Positions 27,333 through 36,280 of a stretch of DNA of 41,606 nucleotides are shown piece by piece. The first letter of the stretch is position 1; each line of letters begins with the position of its first letter. The stretch comes from Caloramator australicus RC3. GTDB lineage: Bacteria > Bacillota > Clostridia > Clostridiales > Caloramatoraceae. The stretch lies in NCBI RefSeq assembly GCF_000297115.1, contig NZ_CAKP01000017.1, positions 1 through 41,606 on the forward strand, read 5' to 3'. The notes under the pieces are model-generated. The model had not been told where the DNA came from, did no database searches, and worked only from the letters and a program-made list of their open reading frames with translations. A program made the position numbers and the translations under genes.

Positions 27333-28523
27333 ATGGTAAAAAGACTTTTTACTTCAGAATCAGTTACAGAGGGTCATCCAGATAAAGTGTGTGACCAGAT
27401 TTCAGATGCGATACTAGATGCTATACTTGCACAGGATCCTGAAGCTAGAGTTGCTTGCGAAACAGCAGTAACTACTGGTATGGTTCTTGTTATGGGAGAG
27501 ATAACAACAAAATGCTATGTTGATATTCCAAAGATAGTAAGAAAGACAGTAGAAGAAATAGGATATACAAGAGCTAAGTATGGTTTTGATGCAGATACAT
27601 GTGCAGTTTTAACTTCAATAGACGAACAATCACCAGATATAGCAATGGGCGTTGACAAGGCTCTTGAAGCTAAAAAGGGAGAAATGGACGCAATAGAAGC
27701 TATTGGAGCAGGAGACCAAGGTATGATGTTCGGTTTTGCTTGCAATGAAACACCAGAATACATGCCTCTTCCAATAGCACTTGCTCACAAGCTTGCAAGA
27801 AGGCTTGCTGAAGTTAGAAAGAATGGAACTTTGGAGTATTTAAGACCTGATGGAAAGACTCAAGTTACAGTTGAATATCATGATGATAAACCAGTAAGAG
27901 TAGATACAATAGTTGTTTCAACACAACATAGCCCAGAAGTAACAAGGGAACAAATAGAAAGAGACATTATAGAACATGTTATAAGAAAGGTTGTTCCTGC
28001 TAACCTTTTAGATGAAAATACAAAATATTTAATTAACCCAACAGGAAGATTCGTAATCGGTGGACCACACGGAGACTCAGGCTTAACAGGAAGAAAGATA
28101 ATAGTTGATACATACGGTGGATACGGAAGACATGGTGGCGGTGCCTTCTCAGGAAAGGACCCAACAAAGGTTGACCGTTCAGCTGCATATGCTGCAAGAT
28201 GGGTAGCAAAAAACCTTGTTGCTGCAGGACTTGCTGATAAGCTTGAAATTGAAATAGCTTATGCAATAGGAGTTGCAAGACCAGTTTCAATTGAAGTCGA
28301 AACATTTGGGACAGGAAAGCTTCCAGATGATAAGATTGTTGAAATAGTAAATAGAGTATTCGACTTAAGACCAGCTGCTATTATAAAGAATCTTGATCTT
28401 AGAAGACCAATCTATAGACAAGTTGCAGCTTATGGACACTTTGGAAGAACAGACCTTGACCTTCCATGGGAAAGACTTGATAAAGTAGAAGAAATCAAGA
28501 AGATAGTTGCGGAAATGATGTAA
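27333..28523 (+). CDS. metK: S-adenosylmethionine synthetase
   Basis: Makes S-adenosylmethionine from methionine and ATP. The 396-aa protein starts [23 protein letters not shown], has the [10 protein letters not shown] hexapeptide region and the [22 protein letters not shown] segment with the P-loop-like glycine-rich motif. The ribosome binding site is AAAGGAGG. Control by the upstream SAM-I riboswitch gives feedback on its own product. It ends at a strong hairpin terminator. Confidence 0.98.
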   Translation: MVKRLFTSESVTEGHPDKVCDQISDAILDAILAQDPEARVACETAVTTGMVLVMGEITTKCYVDIPKIVRKTVEEIGYTRAKYGFDADTCAVLTSIDEQSPDIAMGVDKALEAKKGEMDAIEAIGAGDQGMMFGFACNETPEYMPLPIALAHKLARRLAEVRKNGTLEYLRPDGKTQVTVEYHDDKPVRVDTIVVSTQHSPEVTREQIERDIIEHVIRKVVPANLLDENTKYLINPTGRFVIGGPHGDSGLTGRKIIVDTYGGYGRHGGGAFSGKDPTKVDRSAAYAARWVAKNLVAAGLADKLEIEIAYAIGVARPVSIEVETFGTGKLPDDKIVEIVNRVFDLRPAAIIKNLDLRRPIYRQVAAYGHFGRTDLDLPWERLDKVEEIKKIVAEMM

Positions 28524-28528
28524 AACCT

Positions 28529-28562
28529 AAACTTAGGTGCCTGGCACCTAAGTTTATTTTTT
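28529..28562 (+). terminator. Terminator after metK
   Basis: AAACTTAGGTGC (28529-28540) pairs with GCACCTAAGTTT (28544-28555) around CTG, then ATTTTTT. Confidence 0.85.
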
Positions 28563-28611
28563 GGGGACGGTTCTTAATTTTTTGATTATATAAAAAATTA
28601 AGAACCGTCCC
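28563..28611. repeat. Perfect palindromic pair of REP-like repeats
   Basis: Two repeat copies face each other: bases 28564-28583 are the exact reverse complement of 28592-28611, 20 of 20, around an 8-base loop GATTATAT. Each arm begins or ends with the family core GGGACGGTTCTTAA. It lies between the metK terminator and the DUF1659 gene. Confidence 0.95.
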
Positions 28612-28637
28612 TATTTATTTGTTAGGAGGTGAGAGAG

Positions 28638-28862
28638 ATGGCAGTTACAGCAGTAAAGGTTACTTCAAATGTTGTTTTTAGGGTAAAGCTTGGGGTTGAC
28701 CAAAACGGCAATGACATCGAAAGGGCTGTAACCTTAAGAAGGGTAAAACCAACTGCAGCAGATCAGGACGTTTTTGATGTTGTTGCAGCAATTGAAACAT
28801 TACTTGAAGGACCAATTCAAAACGTTGTAAGACAAGACGTATCACAGCTTATTAATGCTTAA
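28638..28862 (+). CDS. DUF1659 domain protein
   Basis: A 74-aa soluble protein starting MAVTAVKVTSNVVFRVKLG, with the recognisable pattern of DUF1659 proteins: a beta-rich first half and an AAIETLLEGPIQNVVRQD helix. Function unknown. The start is ATG 28638 behind TTAGGAGGTGAG. It opens a three-gene set with the DUF2922 and YvrJ-family genes, a grouping I recognise as common in Firmicutes. Confidence 0.85.
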   Translation: MAVTAVKVTSNVVFRVKLGVDQNGNDIERAVTLRRVKPTAADQDVFDVVAAIETLLEGPIQNVVRQDVSQLINA

Positions 28863-28903
28863 TGGGAATGGCCTTTTTAATACTTAAAGAAGGGGGGATT
28901 TTG

Positions 28904-29119
28904 ATGAAGACTTTACAGATGGTTTTCCAAAATACAGCTGGTAGAAATGTTTCAATAAACATCCCTTATGTTAAGGATGGAATAACGACGGAGGAAATAA
29001 GAAATTTAATGCAGCTCATATTAGCAAAAAACATATTTGATTCAACAGGCGGAAATTTAGTTTCAATAATGGGGGCAAGCGTGATTTCAAGGGATGTTAC
29101 TGATTATGCCGTAAGATAA
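28904..29119 (+). CDS. DUF2922 domain protein
   Basis: A 71-aa protein starting MKTLQMVFQNTAGRNVSINIPYVKDG, a DUF2922 pattern, with the typical middle EEIRNLMQLILAKNIF and the tail GASVISRDVTDY. Function unknown. The start is ATG 28904 with AAGGGGGG at 28889-28897. It lies between the DUF1659 and YvrJ genes. Confidence 0.85.
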   Translation: MKTLQMVFQNTAGRNVSINIPYVKDGITTEEIRNLMQLILAKNIFDSTGGNLVSIMGASVISRDVTDYAVR

Positions 29120-29129
29120 GGGTGATAGT

Positions 29130-29276
29130 ATGGATGGTATTTTAAACCAGATAGCCAATTTAGGCTTTCCAATAGTTTTATCCATTTACCTCCTAGTTAG
29201 GGTGGAGGGTAAACTGGAGAAACTTTCCGAGAGCATAAATGAGTTATCGAGAACAATTGCGTCGATTAAGGATTAA
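29130..29276 (+). CDS. yvrJ: YvrJ-family small membrane protein
   Basis: A 48-aa product, MDGILNQIANLGFPIVLSIY followed by a charged helix LLVRVEGKLEKLSESINELS. This is the YvrJ pattern: a short membrane helix with a NLGFPI turn and an amphipathic tail. The small size and hydrophobic helix recall holin-like peptides, but no function is known. It starts 10 bases after the DUF2922 gene behind AAGGGTGA, and its stop codon is in the arm of a terminator, so the three genes form one operon. Confidence 0.85.
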   Translation: MDGILNQIANLGFPIVLSIYLLVRVEGKLEKLSESINELSRTIASIKD

Positions 29277-29308
29277 GGGTGGGGTTTTCCCCACTCTTAA
29301 TCTTTAAT
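29271..29308 (+). terminator. Terminator after the YvrJ-family gene
   Basis: GATTAAGGGTGGGG (29271-29284) pairs with CCCCACTCTTAATC (29289-29302) around TTTT, followed by a short T stretch. Confidence 0.85.
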
Positions 29309-29404
29309 AGATATCAAATCATTTTAAAAAACATAAAAATTTCTAGCTATTGAAAATTGACTTTGCAGTTTAAAGTAAATTTGAATTTAGGAAGGTGAGA
29401 TTTA

Positions 29405-29782
29405 ATGGCTATAGCAATATATTGTCCTCCAAGCAAAGCAAGTAAGAATGTAATTACTGTAAATGCAACTTTAACAAGAAAAGAAGTAGAAGTAATTAGA
29501 AACTATTATGAAGCAAAAGAAGATTGGGTTAATGTTATTGCAACGACTTTGGTTACAGTGTTATTAATGTCAACAAATAATTTATTTGCATTTTTGGGAG
29601 GGATTACATCAACATTGTTGACGAGTGTAATTTCAGAGAATCTAATAAATAAAGATAATAACATTGATGCAATACTCGTAAATTTAACAAGAGATACATT
29701 TAATGTGATATGCACCTATAAATACGTAAGACATGGCTCTAATGATGGTGCATATTTTTTAACATATATTAATTTCCAATAA
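29405..29782 (+). CDS. Unknown 125-aa protein with a hydrophobic core
   Basis: An unrecognised protein with a good ribosome binding site (GGAAGGTGAG) and its own terminator. Residues about 45-78 are hydrophobic and small (ATTLVTVLLMSTNNLFAFLGG and on), enough for one or two membrane passes; the flanks are polar. The C-terminus is KYVRHGSNDGAYFLTYINFQ. There is no cleavable signal peptide. Leads to consider are a small membrane-active peptide or a secreted clostridial protein, neither supported by a motif. It is monocistronic, between two terminators. Confidence 0.65.
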   Translation: MAIAIYCPPSKASKNVITVNATLTRKEVEVIRNYYEAKEDWVNVIATTLVTVLLMSTNNLFAFLGGITSTLLTSVISENLINKDNNIDAILVNLTRDTFNVICTYKYVRHGSNDGAYFLTYINFQ

Positions 29783-29783
29783 A

Positions 29784-29818
29784 GGTGGAGGGGAAATCCT
29801 TTCTCCTTCATTTTTTTA
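29784..29818 (+). terminator. Terminator between convergent genes
   Basis: AAGGTGGAGGGGA (29783-29795 region) pairs imperfectly with TCCTTTCTCCTT (29800-29811), followed by a run of T's. Confidence 0.65.
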
Positions 29819-30367
29819 AGAAAATAAGTAAATCACAGCGAACATTAGTCCCCAAGCCGTTAAAATTAAGCCTAACTTTGAAAAAGGTTTAGTTTTATAT
29901 CCTTTTAACGAACTGTTTAATTTTTCTACTATAAGTTTATATAAGGGGGTATTATATATATCTGTTAAATATAAAGACGTTAAATCGAATACCTTGGGTT
30001 TAACTTTGATTGTCCATTTATTTTTTTCTTCTTCTATTATGATTGAATTTTTATGAACATTATGATTAATTTGCTGTTCTTTTAAAATTTTACTTAGAAT
30101 ATCTAGGATGTCATTGGGAGGCAAGTTAAAAACTATATATTTTCCTTTAACTATAACCTTATCCCCATAGTCATAGTGTAACAAAAGCCCAAAAACAAAC
30201 ATCACTATAATAAATGCTATTTTAGCTCTAATTTGTTCAAATGATATAGAAGTCAAAAGAGTTAAAAGAAGAAAAATAAAGTTAAAAAATTCATATTTAC
30301 ACAGAAATGATTTTTTGTATATTATTACCGAGCCTAAAAGTATAAGAATTATACCTAAAATAAACAT
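29816..30367 (-). CDS. Membrane protein of unknown function
   Basis: A 183-aa protein with N-terminal hydrophobic helices (about residues 2-20, 28-48 and 50-66), a soluble lysine-rich middle domain (about 70-155) and a C-terminal helix (about 162-180). I do not recognise the family. The start at 30367 is chosen because AGGAGGG stands seven bases upstream. An open frame extends 29 codons further upstream with no such site. It lies downstream of the MFS gene on the same strand, about 200 bases away. Confidence 0.65.
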   Translation of the reverse strand: MFILGIILILLGSVIIYKKSFLCKYEFFNFIFLLLTLLTSISFEQIRAKIAFIIVMFVFGLLLHYDYGDKVIVKGKYIVFNLPPNDILDILSKILKEQQINHNVHKNSIIIEEEKNKWTIKVKPKVFDLTSLYLTDIYNTPLYKLIVEKLNSSLKGYKTKPFSKLGLILTAWGLMFAVIYLFS

Positions 30368-30574
30368 AAAAATCCCTCCTAAAAAAATAACAGAAGTATA
30401 TATTATCAGATTGCAGATAATTCCTTTTTCTGTTAAAGATTTGAAATACCCCATAAGGATTTAAAAGACAATCTTTCATAAGCTTTAGCAATTAGAATTG
30501 CTTAGTGAAATAACTGAATGTCATGGTATCCTTCACGGGGCTAACTAAAAACTTTTTAAAGATCCTAAGTATTT

Positions 30575-31804
30575 TTATGCTTCAACTTGCTGTTTTTTAT
30601 GCCTTATAAGAAACGTTAATCCAGAAAGTATTCTTAAAAATCCTACTATCAGAAAGGCATTTTTTATTCCTGTAAAATGCGATAATCTCATTCCTATCCA
30701 AGGGGAAATTACTAAAGTTATATTAGTTACAAGATTATAAAAGGCAATAAAGGAGGTTCGATTTTCTCTTGGGGATACCTCATATAACGAGTTTAAAAGA
30801 AGTAGCATAACCCCTGATACACTAAAGCCTGTAAGCGCAACAAAATATGTAACATGATATATTTTGGTAGATATAGAATAGAAAAAGGGTGCAAGGGCCA
30901 TGCCTAATGAGGCAATAGTTATTGCAGCAGAATTGCCGTTATTTTTAGAAAAACGTCCCCAAAACCTATATCCATATGCCATTGCAATTCCGTTTATAGT
31001 GGATATAATGGCTGCCCACATCTCGTTCGTTTTAAGATAATCTACCTCATAGGTTAAAAAAAGTGGCCAAGCCATTTGCCATGTAAAATGAAAAATAATG
31101 ACGCAGATTATAAAAACAAAATATTCCTTATGTTTTGGAAGGTTTATCAAAAAATCTAAAGATATTTTATTACCGTTAGTTGAAACTTCTGCATAGGCAG
31201 CATTTTTTCTCTCTTTATGCATTAATAAAGTTATAACCTCGATTATTCCAATAAAAAAGGCTATAACAAAGGCTATTTGATAAAAGGTTATAAGCTGGGA
31301 TTTATTCCTTGAAAGAGAAGTTAATAAAAATCCTGTTATAAGAGTTGTTGCAGTTCCTGCTATTGTTGCAATGCTGTTTCTTGATGCTAAACTTGCCTCC
31401 CTATCTCCAGGTGGAAATATGTCTGCGAGGAAAGACTGCCATAAAAATACTGCAATAGAATTTGGAAAATTCATTGCACTGTATAATATTACAAAGGCTA
31501 TTGGCCTTAATTTATCAGGTAAAAAGGGAACAAGTGCGATTAAAATATAAAAAAACCTCGTTATTAAAAAAGCGAAGGATGTTGTTCGCTTTTTGTTTTT
31601 TGTATTTGTTAAAATAATTCCACCTATAAATATCGCAAGGATACTGAAAAAAGCTGGAAGTGAATTAAAAAGCGAGACAAGCTCATCATTTGCATTTAAT
31701 CTTTTTAAAAACAGTCCTGCAAAGGAAGTAACTAAATTCACTGCGATGACCTGCAAAACTCCGTTCAAATTATTAAGGAAAAAGTTATTTTTTAGTTTAG
31801 ACAA
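30575..31804 (-). CDS. MFS transporter
   Basis: A 409-aa protein with about twelve hydrophobic helices in two halves joined by a polar loop (about 190-215), the layout of the major facilitator superfamily. The loop between helices 2 and 3 reads NTKNKKRTT, a degenerate family motif A. The substrate cannot be told. The start is TTG 31804 with GGGGGTG upstream. It diverges from the ComK-like gene, and the LexA box at 31878 lies about 75 bases before its start, so joint control is possible. Confidence 0.85.
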   Translation of the reverse strand: MSKLKNNFFLNNLNGVLQVIAVNLVTSFAGLFLKRLNANDELVSLFNSLPAFFSILAIFIGGIILTNTKNKKRTTSFAFLITRFFYILIALVPFLPDKLRPIAFVILYSAMNFPNSIAVFLWQSFLADIFPPGDREASLASRNSIATIAGTATTLITGFLLTSLSRNKSQLITFYQIAFVIAFFIGIIEVITLLMHKERKNAAYAEVSTNGNKISLDFLINLPKHKEYFVFIICVIIFHFTWQMAWPLFLTYEVDYLKTNEMWAAIISTINGIAMAYGYRFWGRFSKNNGNSAAITIASLGMALAPFFYSISTKIYHVTYFVALTGFSVSGVMLLLLNSLYEVSPRENRTSFIAFYNLVTNITLVISPWIGMRLSHFTGIKNAFLIVGFLRILSGLTFLIRHKKQQVEA

Positions 31805-31870
31805 TATAACACCCCCATCCCCATAAAGATTATAACAAAAAATTAAAAAAATTGAAAGAAAAATTAAAAT

Positions 31871-31900
31871 TTGACACCGAACAAATGTTCGTATTATAAT
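31871..31900 (+). promoter_or_regulatory. Promoter with a LexA (SOS) operator in its spacer
   Basis: TTGACA (31871-31876) and TATAAT (31895-31900) are separated by 18 bases. The spacer holds CGAACAAATGTTCG (31878-31891), a perfect palindrome fitting the Gram-positive LexA/DinR box CGAACRNRYGTTCG. The promoter reads into the ComK-like gene and recD2, 33 bases before the former's ATG. Confidence 0.9.
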
Positions 31901-31932
31901 TTTCTTGTAATAAAATGGAAGGGGTTGATATC

Positions 31933-32451
31933 ATGCTTATATATATCTTGCCTTTCTATTTAGAGGGAGTAGGGGATGTTTGCAAGGTAAAGGATGAAAA
32001 GGGAGAAAGAATTGTTTATATAAAACTTTCCAATATGCTCAAAAACATATTTAAAGAAAGAATGCTGGATTTTAAAGAGGTTAGAAGAAAATGTAGAAAA
32101 GTGTTAAATCAAAAGAACATTATTCCTCTTATGTTAAATGAAAAGGAAATCTTACTTCCAATAAAAATTAGAAAACCCAGGACGTCAAGGGATGAAGTTT
32201 ATGGCTATATTAATTTTCATTTTATTGATAAAATAGAAGAAGGAGAAATCCTTTTAAAAGATGGACAAAAAATTTTTTTTATAGAAAGCTATAGGTCTGT
32301 TATTAAAAGGACAAAATTAGTTAAAACTCTAGAAAAGGAATTTTGTGATAAAATTAAATTAGATAAATTTGACTTTAACGCCCCTGCGACAAAGGGGGAT
32401 ATTGCTTTTATATTAAATGAGATACTCTATCTTAAAAAGCTTTTGGAATAG
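31933..32451 (+). CDS. ComK-like protein
   Basis: A 172-aa protein that aligns by eye along its middle with ComK, the competence transcription factor of Bacillus: IIPLMLNEKEILLPIKIRKP matches the IMVDPSNQIFLFPT block, GYINFHFIDKIE matches the GWISHVHVKEF block, and EILLKDGQKIFFIESYRSV matches the TFSNGKTMELPISYNSF block. The N-terminal third is less similar. The start is ATG 31933, placed by AAGGGG. Promoted by a LexA-box promoter and followed by recD2, it may be a DNA-uptake or DNA-damage regulator. Target binding is inference. Confidence 0.75.
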   Translation: MLIYILPFYLEGVGDVCKVKDEKGERIVYIKLSNMLKNIFKERMLDFKEVRRKCRKVLNQKNIIPLMLNEKEILLPIKIRKPRTSRDEVYGYINFHFIDKIEEGEILLKDGQKIFFIESYRSVIKRTKLVKTLEKEFCDKIKLDKFDFNAPATKGDIAFILNEILYLKKLLE

Positions 32452-32460
32452 GTGATGAGA

Positions 32461-34677
32461 ATGATAGAAATAGAAGGATTAGTTGAGAATATAGTTTTTA
32501 GAAATGAAGAAAATGGATATACAGTTATCAAGTTAAGACATAATAATGAGCTCATTTCAGTCGTAGGAACAATGCCCTATATTAGCGAAGGAATTAGGAT
32601 AAAGGTTTCAGGCGAGTGGGTAGTTCATCCGACCTTTGGACAACAAATTAAGCTTACTGGCTACGAAGAGGTTAAGCCTAATACCATAGAAGGCATAGAA
32701 AAATATTTGGCATCAGGGCTTATTCCTGGAATAGGTCCGGTAACTGCTAAAAAAATTGTAGAAAAGTTTGGCAAAGACACTTTAGAGATAATAGAAATGA
32801 ACCCGGAAAGGTTAACAGAAGTTGACGGAATAGGAGAAAAAAAAGCCCAAAGGATTTCTGAAGCTTTCAACGAACAGAGAGAATTAAGAAATGTCCTTAT
32901 TTTCCTACAAAGCTATGGTATTTCAACAAACTTAGGGATTAAAATTTTCAAAAGATATGGAAATGAAACAATAAGGGTCGTCAAAGAAAACCCCTATAGA
33001 CTTTGTGATGAGGTAAATGGAATAGGATTTAAAACGGCAGATAAAATAGCACGAAGTATTGGGACAGATTTAACTTCAAAATATAGAATTAGGGCAGGAA
33101 TAAAATATGTCCTTGCAAACTGCATATCAAACGGACATGTTTATCTTCCTAAATTGGAGCTTTTGGAGGAGGCCTATAAACTACTTAACATCCCCTATGA
33201 GCTTATAGAAAATGAGATTATAAGTCTTATTGAGTCTAAGGATGTTGTAAGGGATGATATAGATAATCAAGAAGTTTATTATTTATCACCTTATTACTTT
33301 GCTGAGCTTAAGGTTGCCAAAAAACTTATAGAATTATCCCTTCAAACAATTAAAGAAGATCTTGAATGGATAGATAAGGAGATTAAGGATTTTGAGAGGG
33401 AAAATAATATTAAATTAGCTGATGAACAAAGGGAGGCAATAATTAAGGCAGTATCGAATGGTGTTTGCGTAATAACTGGAGGTCCTGGCACAGGGAAAAC
33501 TACGATAATAAAATGTATTATAAAAATTTTTAATAAAAAGGGTCTTGAGGTTGCCCTTTGTGCTCCAACAGGGAGGGCTGCAAAGAGAATTACGGAGGCT
33601 ACTTTAGAAGAAGCAAAAACTATTCACAGGCTCCTTGAGATGGAGTTTTTAGAATCTGAAAATGGCCCTTGCTTTGCAAGGGATGAGTATAATCCATTAG
33701 ATCAGGATGTGATCATAGTAGATGAGGCCTCGATGGTGGATATCCTCCTTATGAATAGTTTGTTAAAGGCCATCGACATGGGTAAAAGGCTTATTATTGT
33801 TGGGGACGTAGATCAGCTCCCTTCTGTAGGTCCTGGAAATGTTTTAAGGGATATAATAGAAAGCAAGGGTGTTGTAGTTGTTAGATTAAATAGAGTATTT
33901 AGACAAAAAAATGAGAGTCTTATTGCTATAAATGCACATAAAATAAATAATGGTGAGATGCCTTTTCTTAACGAAAAGGATAAAGATTTTTTCTTTATTC
34001 AAAAGAACAATCCTCAAGATATTTTAGAAGAGATTTTAAATCTTGTAGACAGAAGGCTGCCAAGCTTTAAGGAGGGCTTTGACCCCTTAAAGGATATACA
34101 GGTTTTATCTCCTATGAGAAAGGGAGAAAATGGAGTGTTGAATTTAAATAAAGAGCTTCAAAGGATTTTAAATCCTCCTTCGAGTAAAAAGGCAGAAAAA
34201 GAGGTTAGGGACATGATTTTTAGAGAAGGCGATAAGGTTATGCAAACCAAAAATAACTACAGTCTACAATGGGAAGGGGATTTTTCGATAGATGGTCAGG
34301 GGGTTGGAGTTTTTAATGGTGATATAGGTTTTATAGAAAAAATAGACGATGAGGAACAAAAGGTGACTGTTGCCTTCGATGATAAAAGGGTGGTGTATGA
34401 TTTTTCAAATCTTGATGAACTGGATCTAGCCTATGCCATAACAATTCATAAAAGTCAAGGAAGCGAATTTCCTGTAATAGTTGTTCCAGTTTCCTTTGGG
34501 CCACCGATGCTTATGACGAGAAATTTAATATATACAGCTGTGACAAGGGCTAAGAAACTTGTGGTGCTTGTCGGGATGAAACAAGCCCTAAGCTTTATGA
34601 TCTCAAACGACAAAACCTTTAATAGATTTTCTGGTCTAAAAAACAGAATAATAGATGTTATTTCGTCAATTAAATAG
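32461..34677 (+). CDS. recD2: ATP-dependent helicase RecD2 (RecD-like)
   Basis: A superfamily 1B 5'-3' DNA helicase without RecBC, about 738 aa. The N-terminal region has tandem helix-hairpin-helix segments (IPGIGPVTAKKIVEKFG and VDGIGEKKAQRI). The P-loop is GGPGTGKTT near residue 340, Walker B is VDEASMVD, and the C-terminal motif YAITIHKSQGSEF and YTAVTRAKKL are present. The start is ATG 32461 after AGGTGATG. It follows the ComK-like gene within ten bases, so it shares the LexA-box promoter. Confidence 0.96.
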   Translation: MIEIEGLVENIVFRNEENGYTVIKLRHNNELISVVGTMPYISEGIRIKVSGEWVVHPTFGQQIKLTGYEEVKPNTIEGIEKYLASGLIPGIGPVTAKKIVEKFGKDTLEIIEMNPERLTEVDGIGEKKAQRISEAFNEQRELRNVLIFLQSYGISTNLGIKIFKRYGNETIRVVKENPYRLCDEVNGIGFKTADKIARSIGTDLTSKYRIRAGIKYVLANCISNGHVYLPKLELLEEAYKLLNIPYELIENEIISLIESKDVVRDDIDNQEVYYLSPYYFAELKVAKKLIELSLQTIKEDLEWIDKEIKDFERENNIKLADEQREAIIKAVSNGVCVITGGPGTGKTTIIKCIIKIFNKKGLEVALCAPTGRAAKRITEATLEEAKTIHRLLEMEFLESENGPCFARDEYNPLDQDVIIVDEASMVDILLMNSLLKAIDMGKRLIIVGDVDQLPSVGPGNVLRDIIESKGVVVVRLNRVFRQKNESLIAINAHKINNGEMPFLNEKDKDFFFIQKNNPQDILEEILNLVDRRLPSFKEGFDPLKDIQVLSPMRKGENGVLNLNKELQRILNPPSSKKAEKEVRDMIFREGDKVMQTKNNYSLQWEGDFSIDGQGVGVFNGDIGFIEKIDDEEQKVTVAFDDKRVVYDFSNLDELDLAYAITIHKSQGSEFPVIVVPVSFGPPMLMTRNLIYTAVTRAKKLVVLVGMKQALSFMISNDKTFNRFSGLKNRIIDVISSIK

Positions 34678-34687
34678 AGGTGATCCG

Positions 34688-36280
34688 ATGGAGGTTTATT
34701 TGTATAAAGCCAAGGGGACGGGTGGGGCTATATATGATTTTTCCTTTAATCCGTATATAGACCACGAAATTTTAAAAAGGACAAGAAATATTGAATCCTT
34801 TGAAGTATTAGGTAAGATTTCAATTGATAGGGCTAAGAGCATTATTGATAAAATAAATAAAACATCTATGCTTGATAAAATAATAAAAAATACTGACTTT
34901 TTAGTGAAAAAGGAGATTAAAAAAAATAGTCTAAAGGCAGAATATAAAAAAATATCTTCAGGATATGTTCTACCATCAAAGGAAGATATAGAATTTGTGG
35001 AGGGTAAAATTATAGGTAGAGTTTTAACCTTAAATGATATCATCGATTATTTTAAAAGATATTATCAATATGATTATCTGCTTGATATATTACAGGTATT
35101 ATACTGTGAAAGAAGAGTTTCAATTCTTCCTGCCTTTAGAGAAGAAGGAGAAAAACTTTATTGTAATTTCTGCAGAAGGAGGGTTTGCGAAGGCTGCCAA
35201 TTTAATTTTAAAGAATCGGATCTATTGATTTATGCTGCAGATAACTATAATTTCTCATTAAGACAAGGTTTAGGATATAAATTTCCAAAATTAAAGGACG
35301 TAAAGGAAGATATCGCCCTTGATCTATTAGATTTTATAAAATCCAAGAAAAATAATGGGCTTATTTTCTCAGCTCCCCATTCATTTAGTTTAGATATGCT
35401 TTACCCTTCCTTTTCCGAAATTTTGAAAACTGGTGGTAAGGTCCTATATATAACAAGCTTTAATGAGGCATATGAAGCATTAGAAAATTTAAAATCGACC
35501 TTTTACAACAAAAAAATATCAATAATTCATGATAAATTTGAAGATTTTAGAAATAACGATATAGTTATATCCTACAAATCTAATTATGTTCCTTTTTACA
35601 AAGCCTTTGATTTGGTTTTATTGAACGATATTTATAGGGCATTTAATAAAGAGAAATTGCTGCACTTTGCGGCAAAAAAGGCTTGCAAGGACAAGGGGAA
35701 GTTTATAGTAGCTTGTATAAATCCCGAAAGATATAAAGAACTCAGCTTTGAAATTACATTTTTGCCCTATTCTCATGGCAACCATCTAATTCCTGAACCA
35801 AGGGTTGAGATATCAAAGGTTCTAAGGGAGGGATTTTATCTTCCTGATCTTGCTTTAGATACTTTAAGATGGTCAATCAAGGATGGAAGCAAAACAATAG
35901 TTTTTATCCCTAAGAGGATGCAAATATCAACAATATTGAATTACCTTATAATGGAGGGTATAAATAAAAATCAAATTGAGTCAAAAAGCGATTTTTTAAC
36001 GTTTTTGAAGGGAACAAAAAGGATATATTTAACCAGCGATTTTAGTATTTCTAAAAACTTTTCAGAAAATGTAAACGTTATAGTTTTAAATGCCCATGAT
36101 GACTGTTATAACGAAGAAATTTTAATTTATCTATCTGCCCTTGCATCCCTTGGGAAAAACAAAAAAGTTGGGGAGGTTTTATTTGTTGCCGAAAATGAAA
36201 CGGAGGGGATCTCTTTAGCCAAAAAGTGTATAAGAAGTTTAAACAAAGCCGCCTGGGAAAAGGGGTTTGTGAAGCAATAG
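34688..36280 (+). CDS. comFA: ComFA-like protein lacking helicase motifs
   Basis: A 530-aa protein with ComFA layout. A four-cysteine zinc finger is kept (C159, C162, C167, C170: CNFCRRRVCEGC). The following region aligns with the ComFA helicase, but the motifs are gone: the P-loop position reads APHSFSLDML (229-238) instead of GAGKTEML, the DEVD position reads LNDIYRAF (312-319), SATP reads CINP (343-346), and the motif VI region reads LSALASLGKNK (482-492) instead of QIAGRTGR. The post-ATPase block HLIPEPRVEISKVL (366-379) remains. It overlaps comFC. ATPase activity is not expected. Confidence 0.75.
   Translation: MEVYLYKAKGTGGAIYDFSFNPYIDHEILKRTRNIESFEVLGKISIDRAKSIIDKINKTSMLDKIIKNTDFLVKKEIKKNSLKAEYKKISSGYVLPSKEDIEFVEGKIIGRVLTLNDIIDYFKRYYQYDYLLDILQVLYCERRVSILPAFREEGEKLYCNFCRRRVCEGCQFNFKESDLLIYAADNYNFSLRQGLGYKFPKLKDVKEDIALDLLDFIKSKKNNGLIFSAPHSFSLDMLYPSFSEILKTGGKVLYITSFNEAYEALENLKSTFYNKKISIIHDKFEDFRNNDIVISYKSNYVPFYKAFDLVLLNDIYRAFNKEKLLHFAAKKACKDKGKFIVACINPERYKELSFEITFLPYSHGNHLIPEPRVEISKVLREGFYLPDLALDTLRWSIKDGSKTIVFIPKRMQISTILNYLIMEGINKNQIESKSDFLTFLKGTKRIYLTSDFSISKNFSENVNVIVLNAHDDCYNEEILIYLSALASLGKNKKVGEVLFVAENETEGISLAKKCIRSLNKAAWEKGFVKQ

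Noticed and set aside
30944-30964. Repeat-like AAACGTCCCCAAAA inside the MFS gene
   Set aside because: Only the GTCCCC part fits well and it encodes a plausible WGRF segment of the transporter; likely chance.
33806-33815. GGGGACG in recD2 as a repeat copy
   Set aside because: It encodes the conserved GDVDQLPSVGPGN motif of the helicase and the rest of the repeat is missing.
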